Positions 34,108-43,288 of a stretch of 64,000 nucleotides of DNA are shown here, one piece after another. Positions within the stretch are counted from its first letter, which is position 1. Every line of letters starts with the position of its first letter. Source of the DNA: Micromonospora sp. WMMA1947 (GTDB lineage Bacteria > Actinomycetota > Actinomycetes > Mycobacteriales > Micromonosporaceae); assembly GCF_027497355.1 (NCBI RefSeq), contig NZ_CP114909.1, positions 4,793,001 through 4,857,000 on the forward strand, in the 5' to 3' direction. Below the pieces are notes generated by a model. It was not told where the DNA came from and did not search any database. It saw only the letters and a program-made list of their open reading frames with translations. The position numbers were made by a program, and so were the translations under genes.

Positions 34108-35559
34108 ATGGACGTTCTCGGCTACCTGCGCCTGGTCCGACGCCACTGGTGGATCGTGCTGGTGACGGTGATGCTCGGCCTGGGCACCGCCGCGCTGGTG
34201 ACGGTCCGGACGGCGCCTCGGTACGAGGCGTCGGTGACGTTCTTCGTCACCACGCCCAGCCAGGGGGTCACCGACGCCTACCAGGGCAGCCTCTTCCTCC
34301 AGCAGCGGGTGAAGTCCTACGGTGACCTGCTCACCAGCGACCGGCTGGCGCAGAGCGTGGTCGCCGACGCGCCGCTCGGCCTCACCGCCGACCAGGTGCG
34401 CAGCCGGATCCGCACCACCGCCACGACCGGCACGGTCCTGCTCAAGGCGACGATCACCGACACCGACCAGACCCGGGCGCTGAAGACCACCGAGACGCTC
34501 GCGGCGAAGTTCACCGAGCTGGTCCGCAAGGTCGAGACGCCGCCGGACGGCAAGGCCCCGCCGATCAAGATCGAGGTGGTCAGCGGCCCCCGTGTCACCT
34601 CCAACCCGGTCTCGCCGCAGCCCACCCGCAACCTGGTCCTGGGCGGTCTGCTCGGCCTGCTGCTCGGCGCCGGCCTCGCGGTGCTGCGCGGGGTGGCCGA
34701 CGTCCGGATGCGCGACGGCGCCGGGCTGCAACGGGTGACCGGCAGCCCGCTGCTCGGCGAGATCCCGTACGAGACCGGCGCGCGTTCGGCGCCGCTGATC
34801 GTCGGCGACGCGGCCACCTCGGCCCGCGCGGAGGCGGTCCGCAAGCTGCGTACCAACCTGCGCTTCGTGGACGTGCACGAACCGGCCCGGGTCATCGCGG
34901 TCACCAGCGCGTTGCAGGGCGAGGGCAAGACCACGATGGCCTGCAACACCGCCATCGCGCTGGCCGAGGCGGGCTGGCGGGTGCTGCTGATCGACGCCGA
35001 CCTGCGCCGCCCCAAGGTCGCCGACTACCTCGGGCTCGACGGCGGCGTCGGCCTCACCGACGTGCTCGTCGGCGACGTCCAGGTCGGCGACGTGGTGCAG
35101 CGCTGGGGCGAGAAGTCCCTACTGGTGCTGCCCAGCGGCGCCACCCCGCCCAACCCGAGCGAGCTGCTCGGCTCCAAGTCCATGGCGGACCTGCTGGTCG
35201 CACTGCGGGACTCGGCGGACATCGTGGTCATCGACACCGCGCCGCTGCTGGCGGTCACCGACGGCGTGGTCGTGGCCGTGCAGGCCGACGGCGCGCTCCT
35301 GGTCACCCAGCAGGGGCGTACCTCCCGCAGCCAGGTCGCGGCGGCGGCACACGCGCTCAGCTCGGTCTCGGTGCGCCTGCTCGGCTGCGTGCTCAACATG
35401 GCCAAGGTGGCCAAGGCGGACGCCTACCAGTACGAGGCGTACAAGGTGGTCGTGCCGCCCGCGGCGCCCTCCGTGCCGGCCGACCGGGCCGGTGCCCGGC
35501 GGGGCGCGAAGAAGGCCGTGGGCGACCGGACGCAGGAACTCACCCGGCTTTCGCGATGA
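34108..35559 (+). CDS. Wzz/Wzc-like polysaccharide co-polymerase and BY-kinase
   Basis: Inner-membrane protein of 483 residues controlling export or chain length of a surface polysaccharide. Wzz domain: helices near 14-34 and 178-195 around an extracellular part. Cytoplasmic tyrosine-kinase (CpsD-like) domain from about 225: Walker A QGEGKTTMA (about 270), Walker A' LLIDADLRRP (about 292), Walker B DIVVIDTAPLL. Tyr441, Tyr443 and Tyr446 (YQYEAYK) near the C-terminus may be autophosphorylated. GAGGGGGAG precedes the ATG. Its 3' end overlaps the convergent phosphatase gene by 20 bp. Confidence 0.93.
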   Translation: MDVLGYLRLVRRHWWIVLVTVMLGLGTAALVTVRTAPRYEASVTFFVTTPSQGVTDAYQGSLFLQQRVKSYGDLLTSDRLAQSVVADAPLGLTADQVRSRIRTTATTGTVLLKATITDTDQTRALKTTETLAAKFTELVRKVETPPDGKAPPIKIEVVSGPRVTSNPVSPQPTRNLVLGGLLGLLLGAGLAVLRGVADVRMRDGAGLQRVTGSPLLGEIPYETGARSAPLIVGDAATSARAEAVRKLRTNLRFVDVHEPARVIAVTSALQGEGKTTMACNTAIALAEAGWRVLLIDADLRRPKVADYLGLDGGVGLTDVLVGDVQVGDVVQRWGEKSLLVLPSGATPPNPSELLGSKSMADLLVALRDSADIVVIDTAPLLAVTDGVVVAVQADGALLVTQQGRTSRSQVAAAAHALSSVSVRLLGCVLNMAKVAKADAYQYEAYKVVVPPAAPSVPADRAGARRGAKKAVGDRTQELTRLSR

Positions 35560-36100
35560 GCGCGAGCACGGGCCGGATCGACCGCTCGATCTCCTCGGCG
35601 CAGCGCCGGAAGTCGGCCGGCGAACCCCCGATCGGGTCGCGCAGGTCGTCCGCGTCGGGGGCGGCGGGTTGCAGCCGCCCCCGGGCGCGGACGGCGGCCG
35701 ACATCGCCGCCCGCAACGGTGTGCCCGCGTCCGCCTCCGCCTCGGCGGGGCGGGCCTCCGCGGCCAGCCGGGCGAACTGCCGCAGCGTGAACGTCCGGGT
35801 CAGCGCGGCCGGCGCCAGCGAGGTGCAGGCCGAGCGTTGCCGGCGGGTCGCGGTCAGCACCAGCGCCGCACCGGTCAGGTGCTCCGGGCGCAGCCGGCGG
35901 GTGCGGAAGGCCGCCGGGTCCGCGCCGGTGGCCGCGGTCACCTCGACCGCGTACGGGTGCATGACCGCACCGTCGATCGCGTCGGTGCCCGCGCTGGCCA
36001 CCGCCAGCGGCAGGCCGGCCAGCATCCGGCGGGCGATGAACTCCGCCATCGGTGACCGGCACATGTTCGCGTGGCAGACGAAGAGCACCTCGTCGACCAT
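35540..36100 (-). CDS. Low-molecular-weight protein tyrosine phosphatase
   Basis: Cytosolic phosphatase of 186 residues. The P-loop CX5R is at 9-15 (CHANMCR, followed by SP) and the late acid loop has DDLRDPIGGSPADF. Such Wzb-like enzymes dephosphorylate BY-kinases, and the kinase gene next door converges and overlaps by 20 bp, a strong contextual link. A 25-residue insert rich in Ala/Glu/Arg in the middle is longer than usual. AGAGGGG precedes the ATG at 36100. Confidence 0.92.
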   Translation of the reverse strand: MVDEVLFVCHANMCRSPMAEFIARRMLAGLPLAVASAGTDAIDGAVMHPYAVEVTAATGADPAAFRTRRLRPEHLTGAALVLTATRRQRSACTSLAPAALTRTFTLRQFARLAAEARPAEAEADAGTPLRAAMSAAVRARGRLQPAAPDADDLRDPIGGSPADFRRCAEEIERSIRPVLALIAKAG

Positions 36101-36244
36101 CTGCACCCCTCTCGTCGGCACGGTCGCGACGAAAGGTGCCGCGACGGCTTTTCTCCGGCGGTCGCGGCCGGACGCAGAGGGGATGCGGAAATGGTACGCG
36201 GTGCGGCGCCCGGCCGTCCGGAAAGCCGCGCCGGGAGCGCGGCC

Positions 36245-37480
36245 ATGAGGGTCGGCATCCTGACCTACCACTTCCCGCCGGAGCCGGCGTTCGTGCCGGG
36301 AAGCCTGGCCGAGGAACTGGTGGCCCGGGGCCACGAGGTACGGGTCCTCACCGGATTCCCGGACTACCCGGGCGGGCACGTGTACCCCGGCTGGCGGCAG
36401 CGCTGGCGGCACCAGACGCACAGTGAGCGGCTGACCGTGCGCCGGGTGCCCCGGTACGCCGCGGGCGACGGTTCGGCCCGGGCCCGCGTCGCGAGCTGGC
36501 TCTCCTTCGCCGGCAGCGCCGCGCTCGCCGGCCGGGGGCTGCTGCGTGACGTCGACGTGCTCTACGTCCACGGTCACCCGGCGGTCACGTTCGCGGCGAC
36601 CGGGCTGCTGCGGCTGCTCGGCCGTACGCCGACCGTCCTGCACGTGCAGGACGTGTGGACGGAGCGGCCCGCGGCGCGGGACGGCGGGCGGCCGGGGCGG
36701 CTGGAGGCCGCGACGCGCCGCCTCTACCGGGAGGCGGCAGTGGTGGCTGTCGGTTCGCCGTCGATGGCGGATTTGGTCCGGGCCGGTGGGGCCGCCCCGG
36801 ACCGGGTCCGCACGGTGCCGAACTGGACCGACGAACGCATCTTCCGTCCCACCCAGGCCGGTCCGGCGGTGCGGCGGCTGGTCCGCCGGGACGACCGCTG
36901 CGTGGTGATGCACGCCGGGACGATCGGCGCGCGTCAGGATCTGGAGACGGCGGTCCGTGCGGCGGCGGCGCTCGGCGACCGGATGGACCTGGTCCTCGTG
37001 GGCTCGGGCCCGGCGGAGCAGCGGGTGCGGGGGCTCGCCGCCGATCTCGGCGCGGACAACGTCCGGTTCCTGGAACGACGGTCCGCGGTGGACATGCCGC
37101 AGCTCTACGCCGCCGCCGACTACCAGCTCGTCGCGCAGCGCGACCTGCCGGAGCTGCGGGGCCGGGTGCCCGGCAAGCTCCAGGCCGCGCTGTCCTGCGC
37201 CGCGCCGGTGGTCGCCTCGGCCGCCGGGGAGACGGCCGAGGTGGTGGAGCGCGCCCGCGCCGGGCTGTCCTGCCCGCCGGAGGACTGGGCGGCGCTGGCC
37301 GACCGCTTCTGGCTGGCCGCGGCCATCCCGCCGGCCGCCCGGATCGACATGGGCAGGCGCGGCCGTGACGCCTACCTGCGGGACATGTCGATGCGGGCCG
37401 GTGTGGACCGGATCGATGTTCTGCTGCGCGAGGTGGCCGCGCAGGCGTCGAACGGAACAAAGCTCGCGCACAGCCGTTAA
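36245..37480 (+). CDS. Glycosyltransferase family 4 (WcaI-like)
   Basis: Cytosolic or membrane-associated GT-B enzyme of 411 residues: N-terminal acceptor-domain motifs (MRVGILTYHFPPEPAF, LAEELVARGHEVRVLTGFPDYPGG, HVQDVWTERPA) and donor-domain motifs (VVMHAGTIGARQDLE, LVLVGSGPAEQRV, VPGKLQAALSCAAPVVASAAGETAEVVE). Likely adds a sugar during synthesis of the same surface polysaccharide as the neighbouring CapD and Wzc homologues. GGGAG stands 10 nt before the ATG. Confidence 0.92.
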   Translation: MRVGILTYHFPPEPAFVPGSLAEELVARGHEVRVLTGFPDYPGGHVYPGWRQRWRHQTHSERLTVRRVPRYAAGDGSARARVASWLSFAGSAALAGRGLLRDVDVLYVHGHPAVTFAATGLLRLLGRTPTVLHVQDVWTERPAARDGGRPGRLEAATRRLYREAAVVAVGSPSMADLVRAGGAAPDRVRTVPNWTDERIFRPTQAGPAVRRLVRRDDRCVVMHAGTIGARQDLETAVRAAAALGDRMDLVLVGSGPAEQRVRGLAADLGADNVRFLERRSAVDMPQLYAAADYQLVAQRDLPELRGRVPGKLQAALSCAAPVVASAAGETAEVVERARAGLSCPPEDWAALADRFWLAAAIPPAARIDMGRRGRDAYLRDMSMRAGVDRIDVLLREVAAQASNGTKLAHSR

Positions 37481-37584
37481 ATCTTCAGAGTATCCGATAA
37501 CCGCTCGAACGGGCAGTTTCCCGTGCTAAAAAGCACTCGATCGCGAATTGTGTCCGATTCGACCGACACCGTAGGGGGAGATCC

Positions 37585-39369
37585 GTGACCGGACCTGGTG
37601 CCACGCCCGGCCGGCGGCGCCGTTCGCGACGGCGCCGCCGCGCCCGGGTCCGTCGGATCCTGCTGACCGGGCTGGTCGTCGTGTCGGTGCTGCTCAGCAC
37701 CGGCGGCTGGGTCGCGTTCCGCGGCTGGCAGGCCCGCGCCCACCTGGTGAACGCCGCCGGGCTGGCCCGGGAGCTCAGCGCCCAGGTGCTCGACGGCGAC
37801 GTGGCCCGGGCCCAGCGCACGCTGGCCGCGTTGCAGGAGCAGGCCGCCGCCGCGCGCGGCGCCACCGGCGATCCGGTGTGGTGGGCCGGCCAGCAGACGC
37901 CGTACGCGGGGGACAACCTGACCGCGGTCCGGCAGATCTCGGTGGCGGTGGACGATCTGGCCCGGCTCGCGTTCCCCACGCTGCTGCGGGTCGACCTCGC
38001 CTCGCTGGTGCCGAAGCAGGGCAAGCTGGATCTGGCTCGCCTGCGCGCCGTCTCGGGCGAGGTCGCCGCCGCCGACCAGGCGGTGCGTGCGACCGCCGAG
38101 CGGTTGCGGCAGGTGCCCACCGAGGACCTCGTGACGCAGGTCCGCGACGCGGTCACCGCGCTGCGCGCCGAACTGGACCAGCTCGGCGATCTGACGTCGG
38201 CCGCCGAGCGCGGCGCCCGGCTGCTGCCGCCACTGCTCGGCGCGGACGGTCCGCGCAGCTATCTGCTGGTCTCCCAGAACCCGGCTGAGCTGCGCGCCAC
38301 CGGCGGCATGTTCGGCGCGTACGCCGTGCTGCGCGCCGAGGCCGGACGGATCCGCCTGGTGAAACAGGGCACCTCGGCCGACCTGCGGTTCTTCGACCCG
38401 CCACTCAAGGTCGACGCGGAGGCGAAGCGGCTCTGGGGGGACCTGCCGGGCATCTATCCGGCGGACGTGAACCTCAACCCGGACTTCCCGTCCGCCGCCG
38501 CGCTCTACCGGGACATGGTGCGCCGCCGGACCGGCACCACGGTGGACGGCGTGCTGGCGGTGGACCCGGTGGTCCTGTCGTACCTGCTCGGTGTCGTGGG
38601 TCCGGTCGACGTGCCGGAGGGGCCGTCGCTGGCCGCCGCCACCGCCGTACGGACGCTCCTCAGTGACTCCTACCGGGATCTGGACACGAAGGACCAGGAC
38701 AAGTTCTTCACCAAGGCGGCCTCGGGCGTGTTCGACACCCTGTTCACCAAGACGGTCGACCCGCGTGCGCTTTTGACCGTTTTTAGCCGTTCAATCAATG
38801 AACGTCGGATATTGTTCTGGAGTGTCCGATCTGAGGAGCAACGCGCACTGGCCGGCAGCCGGCTGGCCGGTCAACTCCCGGAGAAGGACGCCGTGCCGAC
38901 AGTCGGCGTCTTCCTCAACGACGGCAGCGGCGCGAAGCTCGGTTACTACCTCAGGTTCTCGGCCACCGTGACGGTCGGCGAATGCCACCCGGACGGGCGT
39001 CGCGAGCTGCGGCTGCGGGTCACGGTGCACTCCACCGCCCCGAAGTCGGGCCTGAGCAAGTCGGTGACCGGGCTGGCCCTGTCCGGCGACAAGTACACCG
39101 CACGCACCTTCGTCTCCGTGCACACGCCCACCGGCGGCGCCGTCCTCACCGGGCGGCTCGACGGCCGGGACGCCGCGATGGGCAGCGGCACCGACGGCCG
39201 CCGCCAGGTGGCGGTGGCGAAGGTCGAGACCGGCCCCGGGCAGACCCGGACGCTCGACGTCACGGTGCTCACCGGCAAGACCGGTGCCGGGACGGCCGAA
39301 CTGGTGCACACACCCACCGTCACCCCATGGACCACCCAAGTAGTCAACGCACCAAGCTGTGAACAGTAG
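37585..39369 (+). CDS. DUF4012 membrane-anchored protein
   Basis: A 594-residue protein: strongly basic N-terminus (residues 10-24), one membrane helix (24-46), then a large extracytoplasmic part with a helical region (60-220) and the DUF4012 core (YLLVSQNPAELRATGGMFGAY, LNPDFPSAAALYRDM, GVLAVDPVVLSYLLGVVGPV). DUF4012 genes usually lie in exopolysaccharide loci, as here, but their job is unknown; an LCP-like or export role is speculative. Codons around 38770-38825 are unusually A/T-rich. GTG start after GGGGGAG. Confidence 0.88.
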   Translation: MTGPGATPGRRRRSRRRRRARVRRILLTGLVVVSVLLSTGGWVAFRGWQARAHLVNAAGLARELSAQVLDGDVARAQRTLAALQEQAAAARGATGDPVWWAGQQTPYAGDNLTAVRQISVAVDDLARLAFPTLLRVDLASLVPKQGKLDLARLRAVSGEVAAADQAVRATAERLRQVPTEDLVTQVRDAVTALRAELDQLGDLTSAAERGARLLPPLLGADGPRSYLLVSQNPAELRATGGMFGAYAVLRAEAGRIRLVKQGTSADLRFFDPPLKVDAEAKRLWGDLPGIYPADVNLNPDFPSAAALYRDMVRRRTGTTVDGVLAVDPVVLSYLLGVVGPVDVPEGPSLAAATAVRTLLSDSYRDLDTKDQDKFFTKAASGVFDTLFTKTVDPRALLTVFSRSINERRILFWSVRSEEQRALAGSRLAGQLPEKDAVPTVGVFLNDGSGAKLGYYLRFSATVTVGECHPDGRRELRLRVTVHSTAPKSGLSKSVTGLALSGDKYTARTFVSVHTPTGGAVLTGRLDGRDAAMGSGTDGRRQVAVAKVETGPGQTRTLDVTVLTGKTGAGTAELVHTPTVTPWTTQVVNAPSCEQ

Positions 39370-39382
39370 GAGGGAAACCATC

Positions 39383-40000
39383 ATGCGGCTATCCCGCATC
39401 ATCATGGCGCTCACGGTGGGCCTGGCCGTAGCGGCCGTGCCGACCGCGGCCGGGGCGGCGCAGCCGCAGCCCCCGGTCTACCCGCCCAACAGCGCGTCGC
39501 TGACCGTCTCACCGACCACCATCCGGCTCGGCGAGACGTTCACCCTGCGGGGTTCGGGCTTCGCGCCGAACGAGTCGGTCCGCATCGACGTGGCGATCTC
39601 GGGTCTGCCCCAGGCCGCCCCGGCGGAGGGGACCGCGCGGCGCAGCGACGGCAGCACGGTGGCGATGGCGCCGGTCGCCTACACGCCCAACCGGGCCCAG
39701 CCGCAGCCCGCGCCGACCACGTTCACCGTGACGGCCGACGCCAACGGGAACTTCACCGTTCCCTACCGGCCGACCCGGCCGGGCCGGTACACGTTCACCG
39801 CCACCGGTCTCACGTCGGGCCTGGTCGCCAGCGCGACCGGCACCGTCCTGCCGCCGCGGCCGACCAAGTCGCCGCGCCACGGGCTGCCGGTCACCGGTGA
39901 CAGCATCGGCACGCCGCTGAAGCTCGGTGGGGGCCTCGCCGCCGCTGGTGCGGTGCTGCTGCTGGCCTCCATGGCCTGGCGCCGCCGCCGCCTCGGCTGA
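39383..40000 (+). CDS. LPXTG-type cell-wall-anchored protein
   Basis: A 205-residue exported protein: signal peptide (1-27, ending AGA-AQ), an Ig-like fold (SASLTVSPTTIRLGETFTL, GSGFAPNESVRIDV, GRYTFTATG), and a C-terminal sorting signal LPVTG, hydrophobic helix and RRRR tail. A sortase should link it to peptidoglycan. GGAGGGAAACC precedes the ATG. It starts 13 nt after the DUF4012 stop, so the two are probably cotranscribed. Confidence 0.9.
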   Translation: MRLSRIIMALTVGLAVAAVPTAAGAAQPQPPVYPPNSASLTVSPTTIRLGETFTLRGSGFAPNESVRIDVAISGLPQAAPAEGTARRSDGSTVAMAPVAYTPNRAQPQPAPTTFTVTADANGNFTVPYRPTRPGRYTFTATGLTSGLVASATGTVLPPRPTKSPRHGLPVTGDSIGTPLKLGGGLAAAGAVLLLASMAWRRRRLG

Positions 40001-40032
40001 TCCGAGGCGCGCCGGGGACGACCCGGCTCGAT

Positions 40033-40071
40033 CGTGAGTGCCCGCCGGACCGAGTCCGGCGGGCACTCACG
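40033..40071 (+). terminator. Terminator after the LPXTG gene
   Basis: A perfect 18-bp stem (CGTGAGTGCCCGCCGGAC and complement) with a 3-nt loop follows the stop by 32 nt. Confidence 0.88.
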
Positions 40072-40099
40072 TGTCCCGGCACCGCGACACAATGAGCCG

Positions 40100-40516
40100 A
40101 TGGACGCGACACCGTGGACCGACCGGACCGGCCTGCTCACGCTGCCCGGGGGCGCCACGGTACGCGGTCGCCGGGTCGCCGATCCCGCCTCGCCCGCCGA
40201 CTTCGCCCTGCTGCTGGCGCCCGGCCCCGAGCCGGAGTGGCCGTCCCGGCGGGTCCGCTGGCCCGACTTCTGGATCCCGTCCGACCGCGCCGACGCCCTG
40301 GACGCGCTGCGGGAGGCGCGGCGGCGCGCGTATGCCGGGGAGCGGGTCGAGGTGGCCTGTCACGGCGGCGTCGGGCGCACCGGCACCGCGCTGGCCGCGC
40401 TCGCCGTGCTGGACGGGCTGCCGCCCGCGCGGGCGGTGGCCTGGGTCCGGTCCCACTACCACCGGCGCGCGGTGGAGACGCCGTGGCAGCGGTGGTGGCT
40501 GCGCGGCGTGCGCTGA
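40100..40516 (+). CDS. Small cysteine-based protein phosphatase
   Basis: A 138-residue protein with a dual-specificity/PTP active site: Cys87-X5-Arg93 (ACHGGVGRTG) and an upstream WPD-type loop (RWPDFW, Asp56). No signal peptide. CACAAT lies 6 nt before the ATG at 40100, so the message is likely leaderless. Distinct from the LMW phosphatase at 35540. Targets unknown. Confidence 0.85.
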   Translation: MDATPWTDRTGLLTLPGGATVRGRRVADPASPADFALLLAPGPEPEWPSRRVRWPDFWIPSDRADALDALREARRRAYAGERVEVACHGGVGRTGTALAALAVLDGLPPARAVAWVRSHYHRRAVETPWQRWWLRGVR

Positions 40517-40618
40517 CACCCCGCCCGGTCACCGACCGGGACCGCCCGGTCGGCACGGTGTCACGACACGGGTGAGCTGTCCGGCCCGTGATCATCGGGC
40601 TCGGTAGGGTGCCTTCTC

Positions 40619-41905
40619 ATGAGTGCCCGGGTCCTGGCCGCCGCCACCGCCGTCACCCTGCTCGCCACCGGTGTGCCCGCTCCGGCCACCGCCGCCCCGG
40701 TCACCACAGCCCCAGCCCCAGCCGCCGCCCCGGCCGCCGCACCCGTGCCCTGCCCGCGCCTGCCCGCCCCGAAGGTCAGCCGGCCGCCCCGCCCGACACC
40801 GCCGGCCACGACGCCGGAACAGGCGGCGGTGGGCGGCGAGGCGCTGGCCGGCACCGGCCTCGTCACGCCACCCGGCAGCCCGGCGCCCCCGGCGGTCACC
40901 GCCACCACCTGGCTCGTGGCGGACCTGGACACCGGCGCGGTCCTCGGCGCGTGCGGACCGCACGTCCCCGGGACCCCGGCCAGCACCCAGAAACTGCTGC
41001 TGGCCGCCACCATGCTGAGCCGGCTGAACCCCAGGCAGGTGGCGGTCGCCACCCGCGCCGACCTGGACATCGAACCGGGCAGCTCGGCCGTCGGCCTGCT
41101 CGTCGGCGGCCGCTACACGGTCGAGACGCTGTGGCTGGGCCTGCTGCTCCAGTCCGGCAACGACGCCGCGAACATGCTGGCCCGCCTCGGCGCCGGCAGC
41201 GCGCAGGCCGGCGTCGCCGAGATGAACGCGCAGGCCCGCCGCCTCGGCGCCGGGCAGACGCACGCGGTCACCCCGTCCGGCCTGGACGGTCCCGGCCAGT
41301 TCACCAGCGCGTACGACCTGGCGCTCATCGCGCGGGCCTGCTTCGCCGACGCCGCGTTCCGCCGGTACGCGCTCACCGAGCGCACGCAGATCCCGGCCCA
41401 GCCCGCGCTGAAGAAGGGCGGATTCCAGATCCAGAACGAGAACCAGCTCATCTACCGCTATCCCGGCGCGCTCGGCGGCAAGACCGGCTTCACCGAGCTG
41501 GCCCGGCACAGCTACGTGGGCGCCGCGCAGCGGGACGGACGCCGTCTCGTCGTGACGCTGCTCGGTGCCGAGGCCCGCCCGGTACGCGGGTGGCAGCAGG
41601 GCGCCCAACTGCTGGACTGGGGCTTCCGGCAGCCCCGGGACGCCTCGGTCGGCCGGCTGGTCGAGCCGGGCGAGCGGGACGCCCAGGCGGCGGAGCCCCG
41701 GCCGGCGGCGGCCGCCCAGCCGAGCCGTACCGCCTCCCCGCCGTGGCGGGGCCCGGCCGGGACCGCGCTGCAGCGCATCGGCGACGGGGACTGGCGGGTG
41801 ATCGTGCCGACCGCCGGTCTGCTGGCGCTCACCGTCGGCGGGGTGGTGGCGGTGCTCGCCGCCCGGAAGGGCCGGTCCCGCCGAAGGGGGCGCCGCCGCG
41901 CCTGA
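40619..41905 (+). CDS. D-alanyl-D-alanine carboxypeptidase, copy 1
   Basis: Secreted, membrane-anchored penicillin-binding protein (S11 family) of 428 residues that trims the terminal D-Ala of peptidoglycan stems. Signal peptide 1-26; Ala/Pro-rich linker; catalytic motifs Ser122-Thr-Gln-Lys125, SGN 179-181 and KTG 288-290. A C-terminal helix (about 396-416) followed by basic residues anchors it. TAGGGT 8 nt before the ATG suggests leaderless transcription. Tandem paralogue of the next gene. Confidence 0.94.
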   Translation: MSARVLAAATAVTLLATGVPAPATAAPVTTAPAPAAAPAAAPVPCPRLPAPKVSRPPRPTPPATTPEQAAVGGEALAGTGLVTPPGSPAPPAVTATTWLVADLDTGAVLGACGPHVPGTPASTQKLLLAATMLSRLNPRQVAVATRADLDIEPGSSAVGLLVGGRYTVETLWLGLLLQSGNDAANMLARLGAGSAQAGVAEMNAQARRLGAGQTHAVTPSGLDGPGQFTSAYDLALIARACFADAAFRRYALTERTQIPAQPALKKGGFQIQNENQLIYRYPGALGGKTGFTELARHSYVGAAQRDGRRLVVTLLGAEARPVRGWQQGAQLLDWGFRQPRDASVGRLVEPGERDAQAAEPRPAAAAQPSRTASPPWRGPAGTALQRIGDGDWRVIVPTAGLLALTVGGVVAVLAARKGRSRRRGRRRA

Positions 41906-41998
41906 GCGCCGGCGGCACCCTACCGCCCGGTCCGGGCGGCGGAACGCGAATCCCGGAGCCGGTGACCCGTTCGGGTCGGCGTGGCTAGCGTGCGGGTC

Positions 41999-43273
41999 AT
42001 GAGGACCTGGGGATCCTTCGTGGCGCTGGCCGCCGCCCTGCTGGTGCCGGTGTCGGCGACGCCCGCTGTGGCGGGTGTCCGCGCGCCCGTACGCCGGCTG
42101 CCGGCCGCACCGCCCTGCCCGAACGTGCCGCCCCCGGCGACCCGGCCGCCGCAGCCGCCGCCCGCGCCCGACCCGGCCGCGCGGGCCGTCGGCGGCGCCG
42201 CGCTCGACACCGCGGGCCTGGTCGTCCCGCCCGCGTCGACGGTGCCACCGGCGGTGACCGCCACCTCGTGGGTGGTCGCCGACCTGGACAGCGGCGCGGT
42301 GCTCGGCGGCTGCGGCCCGCACGAGTACGGCGTGCCCGCGAGCGTCCAGAAACTGCTGCTCGCCGCCACCATGCTGCCCCGGCTGGACCCGAACCGGGAG
42401 GTCACCGTGACCGCCGGGGACCTGGCGGTGGAACCGGGCAGCTCGGCGGTGGGGCTGGTCGAGGGCGGGCGCTACCGGATCGAGACGATCTGGCTGGGAC
42501 TGCTGCTGCGCTCCGGCAACGAGGCGGCCAACGCGCTCGCCCGCCTCGGCGGCGGCCCGGACGGACTGGCCGGCGGGGTACGGGCGATGAACGAGGAGGC
42601 GCACCGGCTCGGCGCCCGGCAGACGCACGCGGTGACCCCGTCCGGGCTGGACGGGCCGGGGCAGTTCACCAGCGCGTACGACCTGGCGCTCATCGCGCGG
42701 GCATGCTTCGCCGACCCGGCGTTCCGCCGGTACGCCGCGACCCGGTCCGCGCAGATCCCGGCCCAGCCGGCGCGGCGGGCGAAGGGCTTCGCCATCGCCA
42801 ACGACAACATGCTGCTGGACCGGTACCCGGGCGCGATCGGCGGCAAGACCGGCTTCACCGACCTGGCCCGGCACACGTACGTCGGGGCGGCCGAGCGCGG
42901 CGGGCGGCGGCTCGTGGTCACGCTGCTGGGCGCCGAGGTGACCACGCAGCGCGGCTGGCAGCAGGGCGCGGCGCTGCTGGACTGGGGGTTCGCGCAGCCC
43001 CGCGACGCCTCGGTCGGCCGGCTGGTCGAGCCGGGGGAGCTGGACCGGTCCGCGCCACCGGCGGGCGGGGCGGCCTCGGCCCTGGCCGGGCACGCCGGTC
43101 TGCGCGGCGGCGCGGCGGCACCCGGACCGCGGCCCGGCACGGGGGTGACGGTGGCGGTGGGCGCGGTGCTGACGGCCGGGGGAGCGCTGCTGCTGGCGCG
43201 GCGTCGCCGTCACGCCGCCGCCATGTCGACCGGGTCGGCCCTGCGGGAGCCGGAAATTCCGGAACAGGACTGA
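41999..43273 (+). CDS. D-alanyl-D-alanine carboxypeptidase, copy 2
   Basis: A 424-residue S11 carboxypeptidase. Signal peptide 1-25; Ser115-Val-Gln-Lys118; SGN 172-174; KTG 283-285; C-terminal helix and Arg-rich tail. Very similar to copy 1 through the catalytic domain (HAVTPSGLDGPGQFTSAYDL, GGKTGFT, RQTHAVTPSG) and different in the linker and tail, so an old tandem duplication. It has its own TAGCGT 7 nt before the ATG, so the copies can be regulated separately. Confidence 0.94.
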   Translation: MRTWGSFVALAAALLVPVSATPAVAGVRAPVRRLPAAPPCPNVPPPATRPPQPPPAPDPAARAVGGAALDTAGLVVPPASTVPPAVTATSWVVADLDSGAVLGGCGPHEYGVPASVQKLLLAATMLPRLDPNREVTVTAGDLAVEPGSSAVGLVEGGRYRIETIWLGLLLRSGNEAANALARLGGGPDGLAGGVRAMNEEAHRLGARQTHAVTPSGLDGPGQFTSAYDLALIARACFADPAFRRYAATRSAQIPAQPARRAKGFAIANDNMLLDRYPGAIGGKTGFTDLARHTYVGAAERGGRRLVVTLLGAEVTTQRGWQQGAALLDWGFAQPRDASVGRLVEPGELDRSAPPAGGAASALAGHAGLRGGAAAPGPRPGTGVTVAVGAVLTAGGALLLARRRRHAAAMSTGSALREPEIPEQD

Positions 43274-43288
43274 AAAGAGCGGTCCGGG

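Noticed and set aside
35540..37471. A 643-codon minus-strand frame covering phosphatase and antisense of the glycosyltransferase
   Set aside because: Only the last 186 codons match a family; the upstream part is antisense of a clear GT4 gene.
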